Positions 1-6,541 of a DNA stretch of 14,029 nucleotides are shown here, piece by piece; within the stretch, counting starts at the first letter, position 1, and the number at the start of each line of letters is the position of its first letter. Origin of the DNA: CAMLLJ01 sp035759585. Lineage in GTDB: Bacteria > Gemmatimonadota > Gemmatimonadetes > Gemmatimonadales > GWC2-71-9. The DNA is taken from the NCBI GenBank assembly GCA_035759585.1, contig DASTUP010000107.1, positions 1 through 14,029 on the forward strand. Direction: 5' to 3'. The position numbers and the translations under genes are program-made. The notes beneath the pieces are model-generated. The model saw only the letters and a list, made by a program, of their open reading frames with translations. It did not search any database and was not told where the DNA came from.

Positions 1-857
1 GAGTAGCCCCCATCGGGAAATGCCTCGACCTGCGAGGTGCGGAGGTCCGAGACCGTGAGGAGCTTCTTCGTGTTGCCCTCGAGGTCGAAGATGCGGAGGT
101 CCGGCACGAAGCCTCTCGATGCGAAGACGATCTCCTGCCGGTGGGCGTTGCACCAGAGGAGGGCCTGGCCCGCCACCATGTTGAGGATGGGGAGCTCCGA
201 CTCGTAGACCCGGCCGAAGCCCCTGAGGTGGGTGCCGTCGTCGCGATACACCTGCAGAAGGGAGGAATCCGATTCCGCCGCCGCCTGCGTCACGATGAGC
301 GAGTCCATCGTGCACATGGTGAGCGGCGACGCCGAGAGGGTGAGGACGGTGTCGAGCTCGAAGCGGTCGCCCTGCCACTCGAAGCGGTGGATGCGGCGCA
401 GCACGTCGCTCACGAGCAGGCGTTGCCGATCATCGATGGCGATCGCCCGCGCATGGTGAAAGTCACCGGGCCCCTTCCCTGCCTGGCCGACGTTGGTGAC
501 GAGGGCGCCGTTGCGGTCGACGACCCGCACGACGCTGTTGGCGGCGTCGAGGACATACCGCCGTCCCAGGGAGTCGGTCGCGAAGGCGTCGATACCGGCC
601 AGCACCTCGTGCTCGCGACCTTCGAGCTTGCCGTAGACCGTCTCCGGCGCCGACCGCGGCCCAGCCACGAGCGCGCGAAGGCCGGCGGGCTCGATGGGGC
701 CGCCGATCGCGAAGCTTCCCGCGGGCTCGATCTCGCGCACGTAGTGGCGCGGGTCCGGGTGGAGCGTCGCGCCCGGCGTCGATGCCTCCCGCGACTCGGC
801 GCCGCGCTGGCAGCCGAGGAGCAGGAGGAGGAAGGCGCAGGCGCGGTGCGGCTTCAT
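1..857 (-). CDS. Exported lipoprotein with six-bladed (NHL-like) beta-propeller, C-terminus cut by window edge
   Basis: The frame is open from ATG at 857 to the left edge (285 codons, no stop), so the 3' end is missing. The N-terminus is a lipoprotein signal: positive start, Leu-rich core, and lipobox LLGC with Cys16. After a linker come propeller-type repeats, for example IDAFATDSLGRRYVLD around residues 90-105, followed by VVRVVDRNG, a GQAGKGPGDF loop and IAIDDRQRLLVSD. This pattern (blade strand, Asp-x-x-Gly-Arg turn, GKGPGEF-like loop) is typical of the '6-bladed beta-propeller' lipoproteins common in Bacteroidota and Gemmatimonadota. Their ligands are mostly unknown, so no substrate is assigned. 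The start is supported by GAGG about 7 nt upstream. It lies 73 bp downstream of the ATPase gene on the same strand and may be co-transcribed or have its own promoter (a weak CATACT box sits at 887-892, minus). Confidence 0.82.
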   Translation of the reverse strand, partial: MKPHRACAFLLLLLGCQRGAESREASTPGATLHPDPRHYVREIEPAGSFAIGGPIEPAGLRALVAGPRSAPETVYGKLEGREHEVLAGIDAFATDSLGRRYVLDAANSVVRVVDRNGALVTNVGQAGKGPGDFHHARAIAIDDRQRLLVSDVLRRIHRFEWQGDRFELDTVLTLSASPLTMCTMDSLIVTQAAAESDSSLLQVYRDDGTHLRGFGRVYESELPILNMVAGQALLWCNAHRQEIVFASRGFVPDLRIFDLEGNTKKLLTVSDLRTSQVEAFPDGGY

Positions 858-930
858 GGGTGGACCTCGCTGGAGGGGATTGGACCAGTATGTGGCTGGA
901 TCGTGCGTTCCGCTACCAGCGACGGGCTTC

Positions 931-1461
931 TCAGCGGCCAAGGTGCGTTAGCACCTGGCGCGCGCGCTCGTCCTCGCTGCCGCGCACCTCGAGCACTCTC
1001 GCGCCGAGCTCCCACGGATCCTCCTCGAGCAGCTCGCGCAACCCCTCGTCCATGCGCCGGCGGAGTCGCGGGCGCTCGACCGGGATGTCGCGCATTCGAT
1101 CGGGCTCCTCGAGCGGGCCGTAGACGATCAGATCGAGCCGGGCGATCGCCCGGCGCACGCGCGGGATCCAGCGGTCGAAGTCCACGGCGGCGTGGCCCGG
1201 GCCGGCGAGGAGGTAGGCGAGGAAGTCGATGGGGGAGCGGTCGAAGATGCAGTTGCCGGTGGCGGCTTCGATCGCATCGAGGGAGCAGGTGAGCTGGAGC
1301 TCGAAGTCGTCGGGGGTGGGTGGGTCGTAGAAGTGGTGGCCTTGGGATTCCAGGAGAAAGTATGGCTCGTCGACGATCGTGTGGTCGGGGAGAGAGCGGA
1401 TGAGGCGCTCGGCGAGGGTGGTTTTGCCGGACGCGTGGGTGCCGGAGAGGGCGAGGTTCAT
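931..1461 (-). CDS. P-loop ATPase, nucleotide-kinase-like (AAA_28 type)
   Basis: This 176-residue protein starts directly with a Walker A loop, GTHASGKTT (residues 7-15, Lys13), after a short beta strand MNLALS. A second motif, FDRSPIDFLAYL (residues 73-84), resembles the DRS segment of thymidylate and deoxynucleoside kinases. An Arg-rich stretch VERPRLRRRMDEG (about 128-140) could form the mobile lid. Length and layout fit the small AAA_28/nucleoside-kinase-like ATPases that phosphorylate an unidentified small molecule; the substrate cannot be read from the sequence. Its ATG overlaps the stop of the hydrolase pseudogene upstream (ATGA), so translation was probably coupled to that gene. No membrane segment or signal peptide is visible, so it should be cytoplasmic. 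Confidence 0.85.
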   Translation of the reverse strand: MNLALSGTHASGKTTLAERLIRSLPDHTIVDEPYFLLESQGHHFYDPPTPDDFELQLTCSLDAIEAATGNCIFDRSPIDFLAYLLAGPGHAAVDFDRWIPRVRRAIARLDLIVYGPLEEPDRMRDIPVERPRLRRRMDEGLRELLEEDPWELGARVLEVRGSEDERARQVLTHLGR

Positions 1462-1834
1462 GGCGGCGCGGCTCTGAAGGGCTTCCGCAGCGATCCGTCG
1501 AGGCCGGCGTCGCGTTGTCCGCCGCCCAACAGCTTGTAGAACTCCACGACGTGTTCAGGGCGCATCATGTCGGCATCAGCAAAAATGAGCAGAGTCGGCG
1601 CCTCGATGTCGGCCACGGAGGCCGACCAATACGACCACGGCCCGCTGCCGTCCGTGCTCAGGCCATGGCCCCGGGCGTGCAGCGCGATGACCTTGTGCGC
1701 CCTGGCCATTTCCGTGAGCGGCGCACCGAACATCTCCGAGGGAGTGACGCCCCTTGTCCTTCCGCCGTCGTCGCTTGCGCGGACACGGCAAAGGCCGCGG
1801 CAACGAGGGCCAGCAATGGCCGGGGCTTTCTCAT
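1458..1834 (-). pseudogene. Decayed exported alpha/beta hydrolase (three deletions, one frameshift)
   Basis: Reading left from ATG at 1834, which overlaps the AHSA1 stop as ATGA, the first frame gives a good signal peptide (MRKPRPLLALVAAAFAVSAQA). It then runs out of frame and stops at 1658. The hydrolase homology continues in another frame (in-frame ATG at 1733) as VTPSEMFGAPLTEMARAHKV, then the RGHG motif. It jumps from GPWSY straight to WSASVADIEAPTLLIFADAD and LLGGGQRDAGLDGS, then ends after ten unrelated residues. Full-length relatives have an HGG oxyanion segment before the first block, roughly 100 residues with the GxSxG nucleophile between the second and third, and the catalytic His after the last. 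All three are missing. The 91-codon frame 1458-1733 may still be translated but cannot be a hydrolase. The stop overlaps the ATPase start, keeping that gene in the operon. Confidence 0.8.
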
Positions 1835-2316
1835 GGTCTCACGAGGGTGACGAGAAGCTCGTCCAGGAGCTCGAACTGATCGGCTGCGGCACTCGTGCCC
1901 GTGCTGCCGGAGGCGATGGCCTCGTCGAGGGCCTCCCTGGAAGGATAGAGCTCGTGCAGGACCAGCAGCGTCCTGCCGTCCTTTTCCTCGAACGTCACCG
2001 TGGACACGGGACCATCCGCGCCCTCCTCGTTCGTCCAGACGATGCGCGAGGGCGGCGTCACTTCGATATACCTGCCGAAGAACGCCATGGGCTGCCCGAA
2101 GTCAGGGTGGCTGAACACGAAACGGTACGTGCCGCCCGTGCGGACATCGGCCTCACAGGAAACGAACGTTATTCCAAGCGAGGGCGGCGTCCACCACCGC
2201 TTGATCAACTCGGGCTCGGTCCAGGCTTCGAACACGAGGTGCGGGGGACCGTTGAAGGTGCGCGTGACGACCAGCTCACGCTCGGACTTGCGTTCTACCG
2301 TCGTGGGGTTCTTCAT
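1831..2316 (-). CDS. AHSA1/SRPBCC-domain protein
   Basis: The 161-residue product is one AHSA1-type SRPBCC (START-like) domain. Recognisable segments are LVVTRTFNGPPHLVFEAWTEPELIKRWW near the N-terminus, TGGTYRFVF in the middle, and GRYIEVTPPSRIVWT followed by VTVTF-like strands. The fold makes a deep hydrophobic pocket, but family members lack a common known reaction. ATG at 2316 (MKNPTTVERK) is preferred because it lies 10 nt after the ArsR stop and AAGGAAAG precedes it, although the spacing is long. An ATG at 2349 in the same frame would add 11 polar residues and overlap the ArsR gene. The ArsR-then-AHSA1 arrangement is a very common conserved pair, which implies repression by the neighbouring ArsR protein. 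Its stop overlaps the start of the hydrolase pseudogene. Confidence 0.9.
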   Translation of the reverse strand: MKNPTTVERKSERELVVTRTFNGPPHLVFEAWTEPELIKRWWTPPSLGITFVSCEADVRTGGTYRFVFSHPDFGQPMAFFGRYIEVTPPSRIVWTNEEGADGPVSTVTFEEKDGRTLLVLHELYPSREALDEAIASGSTGTSAAADQFELLDELLVTLVRP

Positions 2317-2326
2317 GGGGCCGGGC

Positions 2327-2695
2327 TCACTTTCCTTTTTTTCTTGCATCGTGGTGGGGGTTTTCCCGCTTCAATTCATCAACGACCTTGTCCAGCTCGT
2401 CGAATCGTGCGTCCCAGAGCTGGCGGTACCTCTCGATCCATGCCGCTTCTTCCTCCAGCCGGCGCATGCCGAGCTTGCACGTCCGCACCCGGCCGACCTT
2501 TTCCGTGGTGACGAGCCCCGCCTGCTCCAGGACCCCGACGTGCTTCTTCATGCCGGTGAGTGTCATGCGGAACTTCGTGGCGAGGTCCGTGATCGACGCG
2601 TCGGCGTGCCCCAGCCGCTCCAGAATGCCGCGTCGGGTGGGGTCCGAGAGGGCGGCGAACGAAGTATCGAGGCGGGCCTGTTGTAACTGAACCAT
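2327..2695 (-). CDS. ArsR-family winged-helix transcriptional repressor
   Basis: The 122-residue protein has the classic ArsR opening LDTSFAALSDPTRRGILERL. A helix-turn-helix follows (ITDLATKFRMTLTGMKKHVGVLEQAGLV), then the wing (TTEKVGRVRTCKLG) and a C-terminal helix ending in a basic tail. The Cys pairs of metal-sensing ArsR proteins are absent, so a metal role is unlikely. It belongs to the ArsR group encoded beside AHSA1 proteins. ATG at 2695 (MVQLQQ) is chosen over in-frame ATGs further upstream, because those fall inside or before the promoter and relatives begin a few residues before the LDxxFxALxDPTRR helix. It heads the operon that continues to the left edge. A perfect inverted repeat over its start codon is the probable operator. 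Confidence 0.92.
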   Translation of the reverse strand: MVQLQQARLDTSFAALSDPTRRGILERLGHADASITDLATKFRMTLTGMKKHVGVLEQAGLVTTEKVGRVRTCKLGMRRLEEEAAWIERYRQLWDARFDELDKVVDELKRENPHHDARKKGK

Positions 2696-2705
2696 GTGGT
2701 TCAGT
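2686..2705. promoter_or_regulatory. Putative ArsR operator (perfect inverted repeat over start codon)
   Basis: The sequence CTGAACCATGTGGTTCAG at 2687-2704 is an inverted repeat with two central bases. One further matched pair outside extends the arms to 9 bp. It covers half of the -10 box and the ArsR start codon. ArsR dimers bind such 12-2-12-like dyads near their own promoters, so autorepression is the natural reading. Binding is inferred. Confidence 0.6.
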
Positions 2706-2731
2706 ATACGTCGACAGCGAGACATGTGCAA
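2703..2731 (-). promoter_or_regulatory. Promoter of the ArsR operon
   Basis: On the minus strand a TTGCAC box (2726-2731) is followed by a 17-nt spacer and TATACT (2703-2708). Only 7 nt separate the -10 box from the ATG at 2695. A transcript starting at the usual distance would therefore begin at or within a base or two of the start codon, and no Shine-Dalgarno sequence is present. Confidence 0.6.
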
Positions 2732-2929
2732 GGGGTAGCACGCCATGCTCGGCTGGAGACTAGTACGGCTGCATTCGACTTACCAGAGAAGCGCCCTTGG
2801 CCGGCGAATCGAACGCCGTCCGGTGCTTCCGGGCGTTGGCCTGGCGGTCACTTCGGGTAAGGCGCTCGGCGCGGGGGTTGATGAAGAAGCGCTCAGGGCG
2901 GCATCGTAAGCGCATTGCCTGCCCGACGC
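2732..2929. other. Intergenic stretch with no recognised gene
   Basis: About 200 bp lie between the ArsR promoter and the end of the esterase gene. An open frame crosses it on the minus strand (2760-2987, ending RMQPY) but overlaps the esterase tail in another frame and resembles nothing I recognise. A plus-strand frame rich in Arg also passes through. Such frames are expected by chance at this GC content. No convincing terminator or tRNA was found. Confidence 0.4.
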
Positions 2930-3883
2930 CTACCGCGGCAATCGCCCATCCAGCAGCGATCGCATCCCCTTCGCAATCGGCCCCCACGCCTCCGTCGTCG
3001 GCATCGCGACCTCGAAGTGCCCGGTCCGCGGCAGCACCAGCAGCCGGATCGAATCGCCCGCCGCCCTCGCCGCACGAACGTACGCTTCCGCAAATCGCCG
3101 CGGCACGAAGTCCTCATGGTCCCCGATCACAAAGAGCTGCGGCACGCCGAGCGGTAGCTGCCGGATGGCCGAGGCGTGCGCGAAGCGCTCCGGTACCGTC
3201 TCGGGCGTGCCGCCCATGAGCCCGGTGATGACGCTGTCGCGGCAGAGCGACTGGTAGCCCGCGATGTTCGCCGTCAGGTCCACCGGCCCCGCGAGGTTCA
3301 CCACGCCGCGGATCGGGAGCGGATCGGCCGAGTAGATCGGGCTCTCCGGCGGGAGTCGATGACGCGCGGCCGTCCACATCGCGAGGTGCCCGCCCGCCGA
3401 GTGGCCGACGACCACGACACGGGAGAGGTCGAGCGCATGTTCGGCGGCGAGTGTGCGGAGATGATCCACGGCGCGGCCTACGTCGAGATACGTGCCCGGC
3501 CACCCGCCCCCCGGATGCCCGACGCGGCGGTACTCGATGTTCCACGTCGCGATGCCTTCGGCGGCGAGCGTGTCGCCCATCGGGGCGAGGTCGCGGCGGT
3601 CGGCATACGTCGCCTTGAAGCAGCCGCCGTGGATGAGCACCGCGACGGGATGCGGGCCGGGGCCGTCCGGGACGCGGAGCTCGCCGAAGCGCAGGGAGTC
3701 GGGGCCGTACGAGTCGCGCCGGGTCGGCGGGCGGCTCGGGAGGGCCTGGAGGTCGGCGGGCGTCATCAGGCGCGGGGGCTCCGCGACATCGGGCGGCGAT
3801 GGGGTTGAACGGGTGCAGGCGGCCGGGAGTGCTGCGAGGAGGGCGACGGCGGCGAGCGCGAGAGACCTGGGCGTGCTTTGCAT
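2930..3883 (-). CDS. Exported alpha/beta hydrolase (esterase/lipase, BD-FAE-like)
   Basis: The 317-residue protein starts at the ATG at 3883, which has GGAGA 7-8 nt upstream. An in-frame ATG ten codons earlier lacks this. A signal peptide (SLALAAVALLAALPAAC) ends at a Cys, but the -3 residue is Pro-Ala-Ala-Cys, so lipidation is uncertain. The hydrolase fold shows the oxyanion motif HGG (about residues 85-87 from this start), the nucleophile elbow GHSAGG with Ser162, the acid in GDHEDFVP (Asp255 or Asp258), and His289 in TGHFEV. The HGG plus GHSAGG combination is that of carboxylesterases and kynurenine-formamidase-like enzymes. Secretion argues for an extracytoplasmic ester substrate. It is transcribed divergently from the DUF1697 gene across 84 bp. 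Confidence 0.9.
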   Translation of the reverse strand: MQSTPRSLALAAVALLAALPAACTRSTPSPPDVAEPPRLMTPADLQALPSRPPTRRDSYGPDSLRFGELRVPDGPGPHPVAVLIHGGCFKATYADRRDLAPMGDTLAAEGIATWNIEYRRVGHPGGGWPGTYLDVGRAVDHLRTLAAEHALDLSRVVVVGHSAGGHLAMWTAARHRLPPESPIYSADPLPIRGVVNLAGPVDLTANIAGYQSLCRDSVITGLMGGTPETVPERFAHASAIRQLPLGVPQLFVIGDHEDFVPRRFAEAYVRAARAAGDSIRLLVLPRTGHFEVAMPTTEAWGPIAKGMRSLLDGRLPR

Positions 3884-3914
3884 CGGAGTTCTCCGCGTGC
3901 GGGTGCCCGGCATC

Positions 3915-3942
3915 TTGCGCGGGGCTGCCGAATCGGTAGGCT
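3915..3942 (+). promoter_or_regulatory. Possible promoter of DUF1697 gene
   Basis: TTGCGC (3915-3920) and TAGGCT (3937-3942) are separated by 16 nt, ending 25 nt before the GTG at 3968. Both boxes are imperfect, so this is a candidate only. Confidence 0.3.
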
Positions 3943-3967
3943 AGCTCATCCAGTTCACGAGGCGCTC

Positions 3968-4516
3968 GTGCCCCAACGATGCATCGCCCTCCTCCGAGGC
4001 GTCAACCTCGGCGGCAACAAGAAGGTCCCGATGGCCGAGCTGCGCCGCCTCGTCGAAGGGCTCGGCTTCACCGACGTGCGCACCCTCCTCAACAGCGGCA
4101 ACGTCGTCTTCACCGCGCGCGCCAACGCGGTGCGCACCGCGGCCGCCCGGATCCAGCAGGCCGTCCTCGACCAGCTCGGCGTCTCGTCGAAGGTCACCGT
4201 CCTCACCGCCGAGGAGCTCGGCGCGATCCTCGACGAGAACCCGATCGCGGGGCTGTGCGACAATCCGTCGCGGATGCTCGTTGCGGTATTTGCGGAAGAG
4301 GATGCGAGGTCTCGGGCTGTGAGACTCGCGGAACAGCGGTGGGAGCCGGAGGTGATGGCGGTGGGTAAGCGGGCGGCATACCTCTGGTGCGTGAACGGGA
4401 TCTCGGCGGGGCAGCTCGGGTTTGCGGTGGACAAGGCGCTCAAGACGGGGGTGACGGCGCGGAACCTGGGAACCATGACCAAGCTGCGAGCGATGGCGGA
4501 GGCCGGGGCGATGTAG
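3968..4516 (+). CDS. DUF1697 family protein
   Basis: The 182-residue product matches the whole DUF1697 family: IALLRGVNLGGNKKVPMAEL at the start, then LGFTDVRTLLNSGNVVFTA, a central alpha/beta region with VTVLTAEELGAILDENPI, and the closing TGVTARNLGTMTKLRAMAE. The family has no established biochemical role. GTG at 3968 is chosen because the homology begins two codons later and GAGG lies about 7 nt upstream. The longer open frame further upstream reads through the divergent promoter region and has no family similarity. The stop codon TAG lies inside the likely -35 element of the next unit, so the two transcripts abut. No signal peptide; cytoplasmic. Confidence 0.9.
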   Translation: MPQRCIALLRGVNLGGNKKVPMAELRRLVEGLGFTDVRTLLNSGNVVFTARANAVRTAAARIQQAVLDQLGVSSKVTVLTAEELGAILDENPIAGLCDNPSRMLVAVFAEEDARSRAVRLAEQRWEPEVMAVGKRAAYLWCVNGISAGQLGFAVDKALKTGVTARNLGTMTKLRAMAEAGAM

Positions 4517-4540
4517 AGAACCGGCCGCCGGCTCCGACTA
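4512..4540 (+). promoter_or_regulatory. Candidate ECF42-type promoter of the YCII-sigma unit
   Basis: TGTAGA (4512-4517) is followed by 17 nt and CGACTA (4535-4540). As I recall it, the published ECF42 target has TGTCGA at -35 and CGA(T)C at -10 with a 16-17 nt spacer. The -35 here matches five of six bases. The TACACT at 4539-4544 could alternatively be a housekeeping -10. The start point would leave a leader of roughly 55-60 nt before the ATG at 4608. Confidence 0.45.
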
Positions 4541-4607
4541 CACTATGGAAGCGCCGGTCAACGGCCCCATCGCAACCGCCGAGCACGGCACCGCAAGGAG
4601 AACGACC

Positions 4608-5003
4608 ATGAAGTACCTGCTGATGATGCACGTCCCCGCCGGGAACGGGGAATACGAGATCTTCAACTGGTCCCCGGAGGACATCAAGGCCCACATGGAC
4701 CACCTGAACCGCCTCAACCGCGAGATCAAGGACGCGGGCGAGTGGGTGGACGTCCATGCCCTGACCCCTCCGGGCGACGCGAAGCTGGTGCGGGCGGGGA
4801 AGAACGGCGAGCCGGTAACGGACGGGCCGTTCCCGGAGGCGAAGGAATTCCTGGCCGGCTACTGGATCGTGGACGTGGAATCGGCCGAGCGCGCGTACGA
4901 GATCGCGGCGAAGGCCTCGGTCGCCCCCGGCCCCGGCGGCGCGCCGCTCGACATGCCGATCGAAGTGCGGAAGGTGATGGGCGGGGCGCCCGCGGAGGTG
5001 TGA
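4608..5003 (+). CDS. YCII (DGPF) domain protein, ECF42-associated
   Basis: The 131-residue protein is a YCII/DGPF-domain protein: it starts MKYLLMMHV, carries the hallmark VTDGPFPEAKEFLAGYWIVDV (DGPF at residues 72-75), and ends PIEVRKV. YCII proteins form small ferredoxin-like dimers; some relatives have catalytic His-Asp pairs, but DGPF proteins have no proven reaction. A textbook AAGGAG at 4595-4600 lies 7 nt before the ATG. DGPF proteins are the signature neighbours of ECF42 sigma factors and are probable targets or partners of the sigma. The stop overlaps the sigma GTG start, so the two are translationally coupled. Confidence 0.95.
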   Translation: MKYLLMMHVPAGNGEYEIFNWSPEDIKAHMDHLNRLNREIKDAGEWVDVHALTPPGDAKLVRAGKNGEPVTDGPFPEAKEFLAGYWIVDVESAERAYEIAAKASVAPGPGGAPLDMPIEVRKVMGGAPAEV

Positions 5004-6541
5004 GCACGGGCACCCACGAATCGACAATCGAGCACCTGCTGCGCGAGCTGGCGCCGCAGGTGCTCGGCGCCGTCGCGCGCCGGCACGGCGACTTCGCCGC
5101 CGCCGAGGACGCGGTACAGGAGGCGCTCATCGCGGGGGCGCTGCAATGGCCGGAGTCTGGCGTCCCCGCGAATCCGCGCGGATGGCTCTACCATGTCGCG
5201 GTCAGGCGCTTCACCGACACCCTGCGCAGCGAGTTCGCCCGGCGTCGCCGGGAGGACGCGGTGGCGAGCGAGGTGTGGGCCGAATGGGCGTTCGTGCCGC
5301 CGCCGGACGTGGAGGTCGCAGCCGATGGCGACGATACCGTCGCCCTCCTCTTCATGTGCTGCCACCCCGCCCTCACGCCCGCCTCGGCCGTCGCGCTCAC
5401 GCTCCGCGCCGTCGGCGGCCTCACCACCGCAGAGATCGCCCGCGCGTTCTTCGTGCCGGAAGCGACGATGGCGCAGCGGATCAGTCGCGCGAAACAGGCG
5501 ATCAAGGCATCGGGCATTCCGTTCCGCACGCCCGCCGACGAGGAGCGGGCGGAGCGACTGCGTGCCGTGCTTCACGTTCTCTATTTGATCTTCAACGAGG
5601 GATACACCAGCAGTGCCGGTGCCGAGCTGCACCGCCTCGACCTCTCGGACGAGGCGATTCGCCTTGCGCGGCTCCTCCACGGACTGCTGCCGGGAGACGG
5701 CGAAGTCGCGGGGCTGCTCGCGCTCATGCTGCTCACCGACGCGCGCCGAGCCGCGCGCACCGGGGAGAGCGGTGAGCTGATCCCGCTCGACGAGCAGGAC
5801 CGGACGCGGTGGAACCGGTCGCTGATCGATGAGGGAGTGGCGCTCGTCTCGGACACGCTCTCCCGCGGATCCGTCGGCCCGTACCAGCTCCAGGCCGCCA
5901 TCGCGGCGGTGCACGACGAGGCGCCGAGCGTCGAGGACACCGATTGGCCGCAGATTCTCGCGCTCTACGGCCTGCTCGAGCAGATGAGCGACAGCCCGAT
6001 GGTCCTGCTGAACCAGGCCATCGCCGTCGCGATGGTTCAAGGTCCGACCGCCGGCCTGAGGCAGCTGGAGGCGCTCGATGCGGCGGGACGACTGGCGGGA
6101 CACTACCGGCTCGATGCCGTCCGGGCGCACCTGCTCGAGCGGGCGGGTGAAGGCGAGCGAGCCATTCTTCTTTATCGATCCGCGGCCGAGCGAACTGCGA
6201 GCGTGCCGGAGCGGAACTATCTCACGCTCAGGGCGGCGAGGCTTACGTCCAGTCACGGCGGTGTGTTCGAATTCGAATCGCCCGGCGTCCATCAGCGGGG
6301 CCGTGTGCGCGTCAACGGACAGCAAGGAGTGGATCATGGGACACAACGTGTCATGGAGTGCAGCGGTCGTGGTGGTGGCGATGGTGCTGCCGACGGCCGT
6401 TCACGCGCAGGTGCAGACACTGAAGGAGTATCACCTCGCGGACGTGGCGCAGCTCAAGGAGAAGTTCGTGGCGCTGGCCAATGCGTTCCCCGAGGACAAG
6501 TACCACTGGAGGCCGATGGAGGGGACGCGCTCGGTGCGTGA
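5000..6541 (+). CDS. ECF42-family RNA polymerase sigma factor with C-terminal TPR-like extension
   Basis: Translation from GTG at 5000, overlapping the YCII stop as GTGA with GGAGG just upstream, gives 513 residues. Sigma region 2 spans about residues 10-85 and keeps the acidic AAED at 34-37 and the NPRGWLYHVAVRRFTDTLR helix. Region 4 lies at about 110-170 (LTTAEIARAFFVPEATMAQRISRAKQAI). The long C-terminal domain (about 180-416; LYLIFNEGYTSS, LNQAIAVAMVQGP, DAVRAHLL) is the DUF6596/TPR-like extension that defines ECF42 and replaces an anti-sigma factor in control. Relatives end near residue 416 (YLTLRAARL). Here the frame has no stop and adds about 97 low-complexity residues, the last part read out of frame inside the DinB gene. 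The functional protein is probably the first 416 residues. Confidence 0.9.
   Translation: MSTGTHESTIEHLLRELAPQVLGAVARRHGDFAAAEDAVQEALIAGALQWPESGVPANPRGWLYHVAVRRFTDTLRSEFARRRREDAVASEVWAEWAFVPPPDVEVAADGDDTVALLFMCCHPALTPASAVALTLRAVGGLTTAEIARAFFVPEATMAQRISRAKQAIKASGIPFRTPADEERAERLRAVLHVLYLIFNEGYTSSAGAELHRLDLSDEAIRLARLLHGLLPGDGEVAGLLALMLLTDARRAARTGESGELIPLDEQDRTRWNRSLIDEGVALVSDTLSRGSVGPYQLQAAIAAVHDEAPSVEDTDWPQILALYGLLEQMSDSPMVLLNQAIAVAMVQGPTAGLRQLEALDAAGRLAGHYRLDAVRAHLLERAGEGERAILLYRSAAERTASVPERNYLTLRAARLTSSHGGVFEFESPGVHQRGRVRVNGQQGVDHGTQRVMECSGRGGGDGAADGRSRAGADTEGVSPRGRGAAQGEVRGAGQCVPRGQVPLEADGGDALGA
6266..6277. promoter_or_regulatory. Perfect 12-bp palindrome upstream of exported DinB gene
   Basis: TTCGAATTCGAA is a perfect AT-rich palindrome in a GC-rich setting, placed after the end of sigma homology and about 60 nt before the DinB ATG. 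It may be an operator or a relic of the original intergenic region. No protein can be assigned. Confidence 0.3.

Noticed and set aside
141..1292. Plus-strand 383-codon open frame at the left end
   Set aside because: It is antisense to the beta-propeller lipoprotein and the ATPase, both with clear motifs, and its translation is Arg/Ala/Gly-rich without domain features.
1458..1733. Intact 91-residue gene within the hydrolase remnant
   Set aside because: The frame reads cleanly but consists of two non-adjacent pieces of a larger hydrolase lacking all catalytic parts, so a pseudogene is the better call.
4859..6346. Minus-strand 495-codon open frame
   Set aside because: It lies antisense to the YCII and ECF42 sigma genes; composition is typical of a GC-rich shadow frame and it has no recognised motif.
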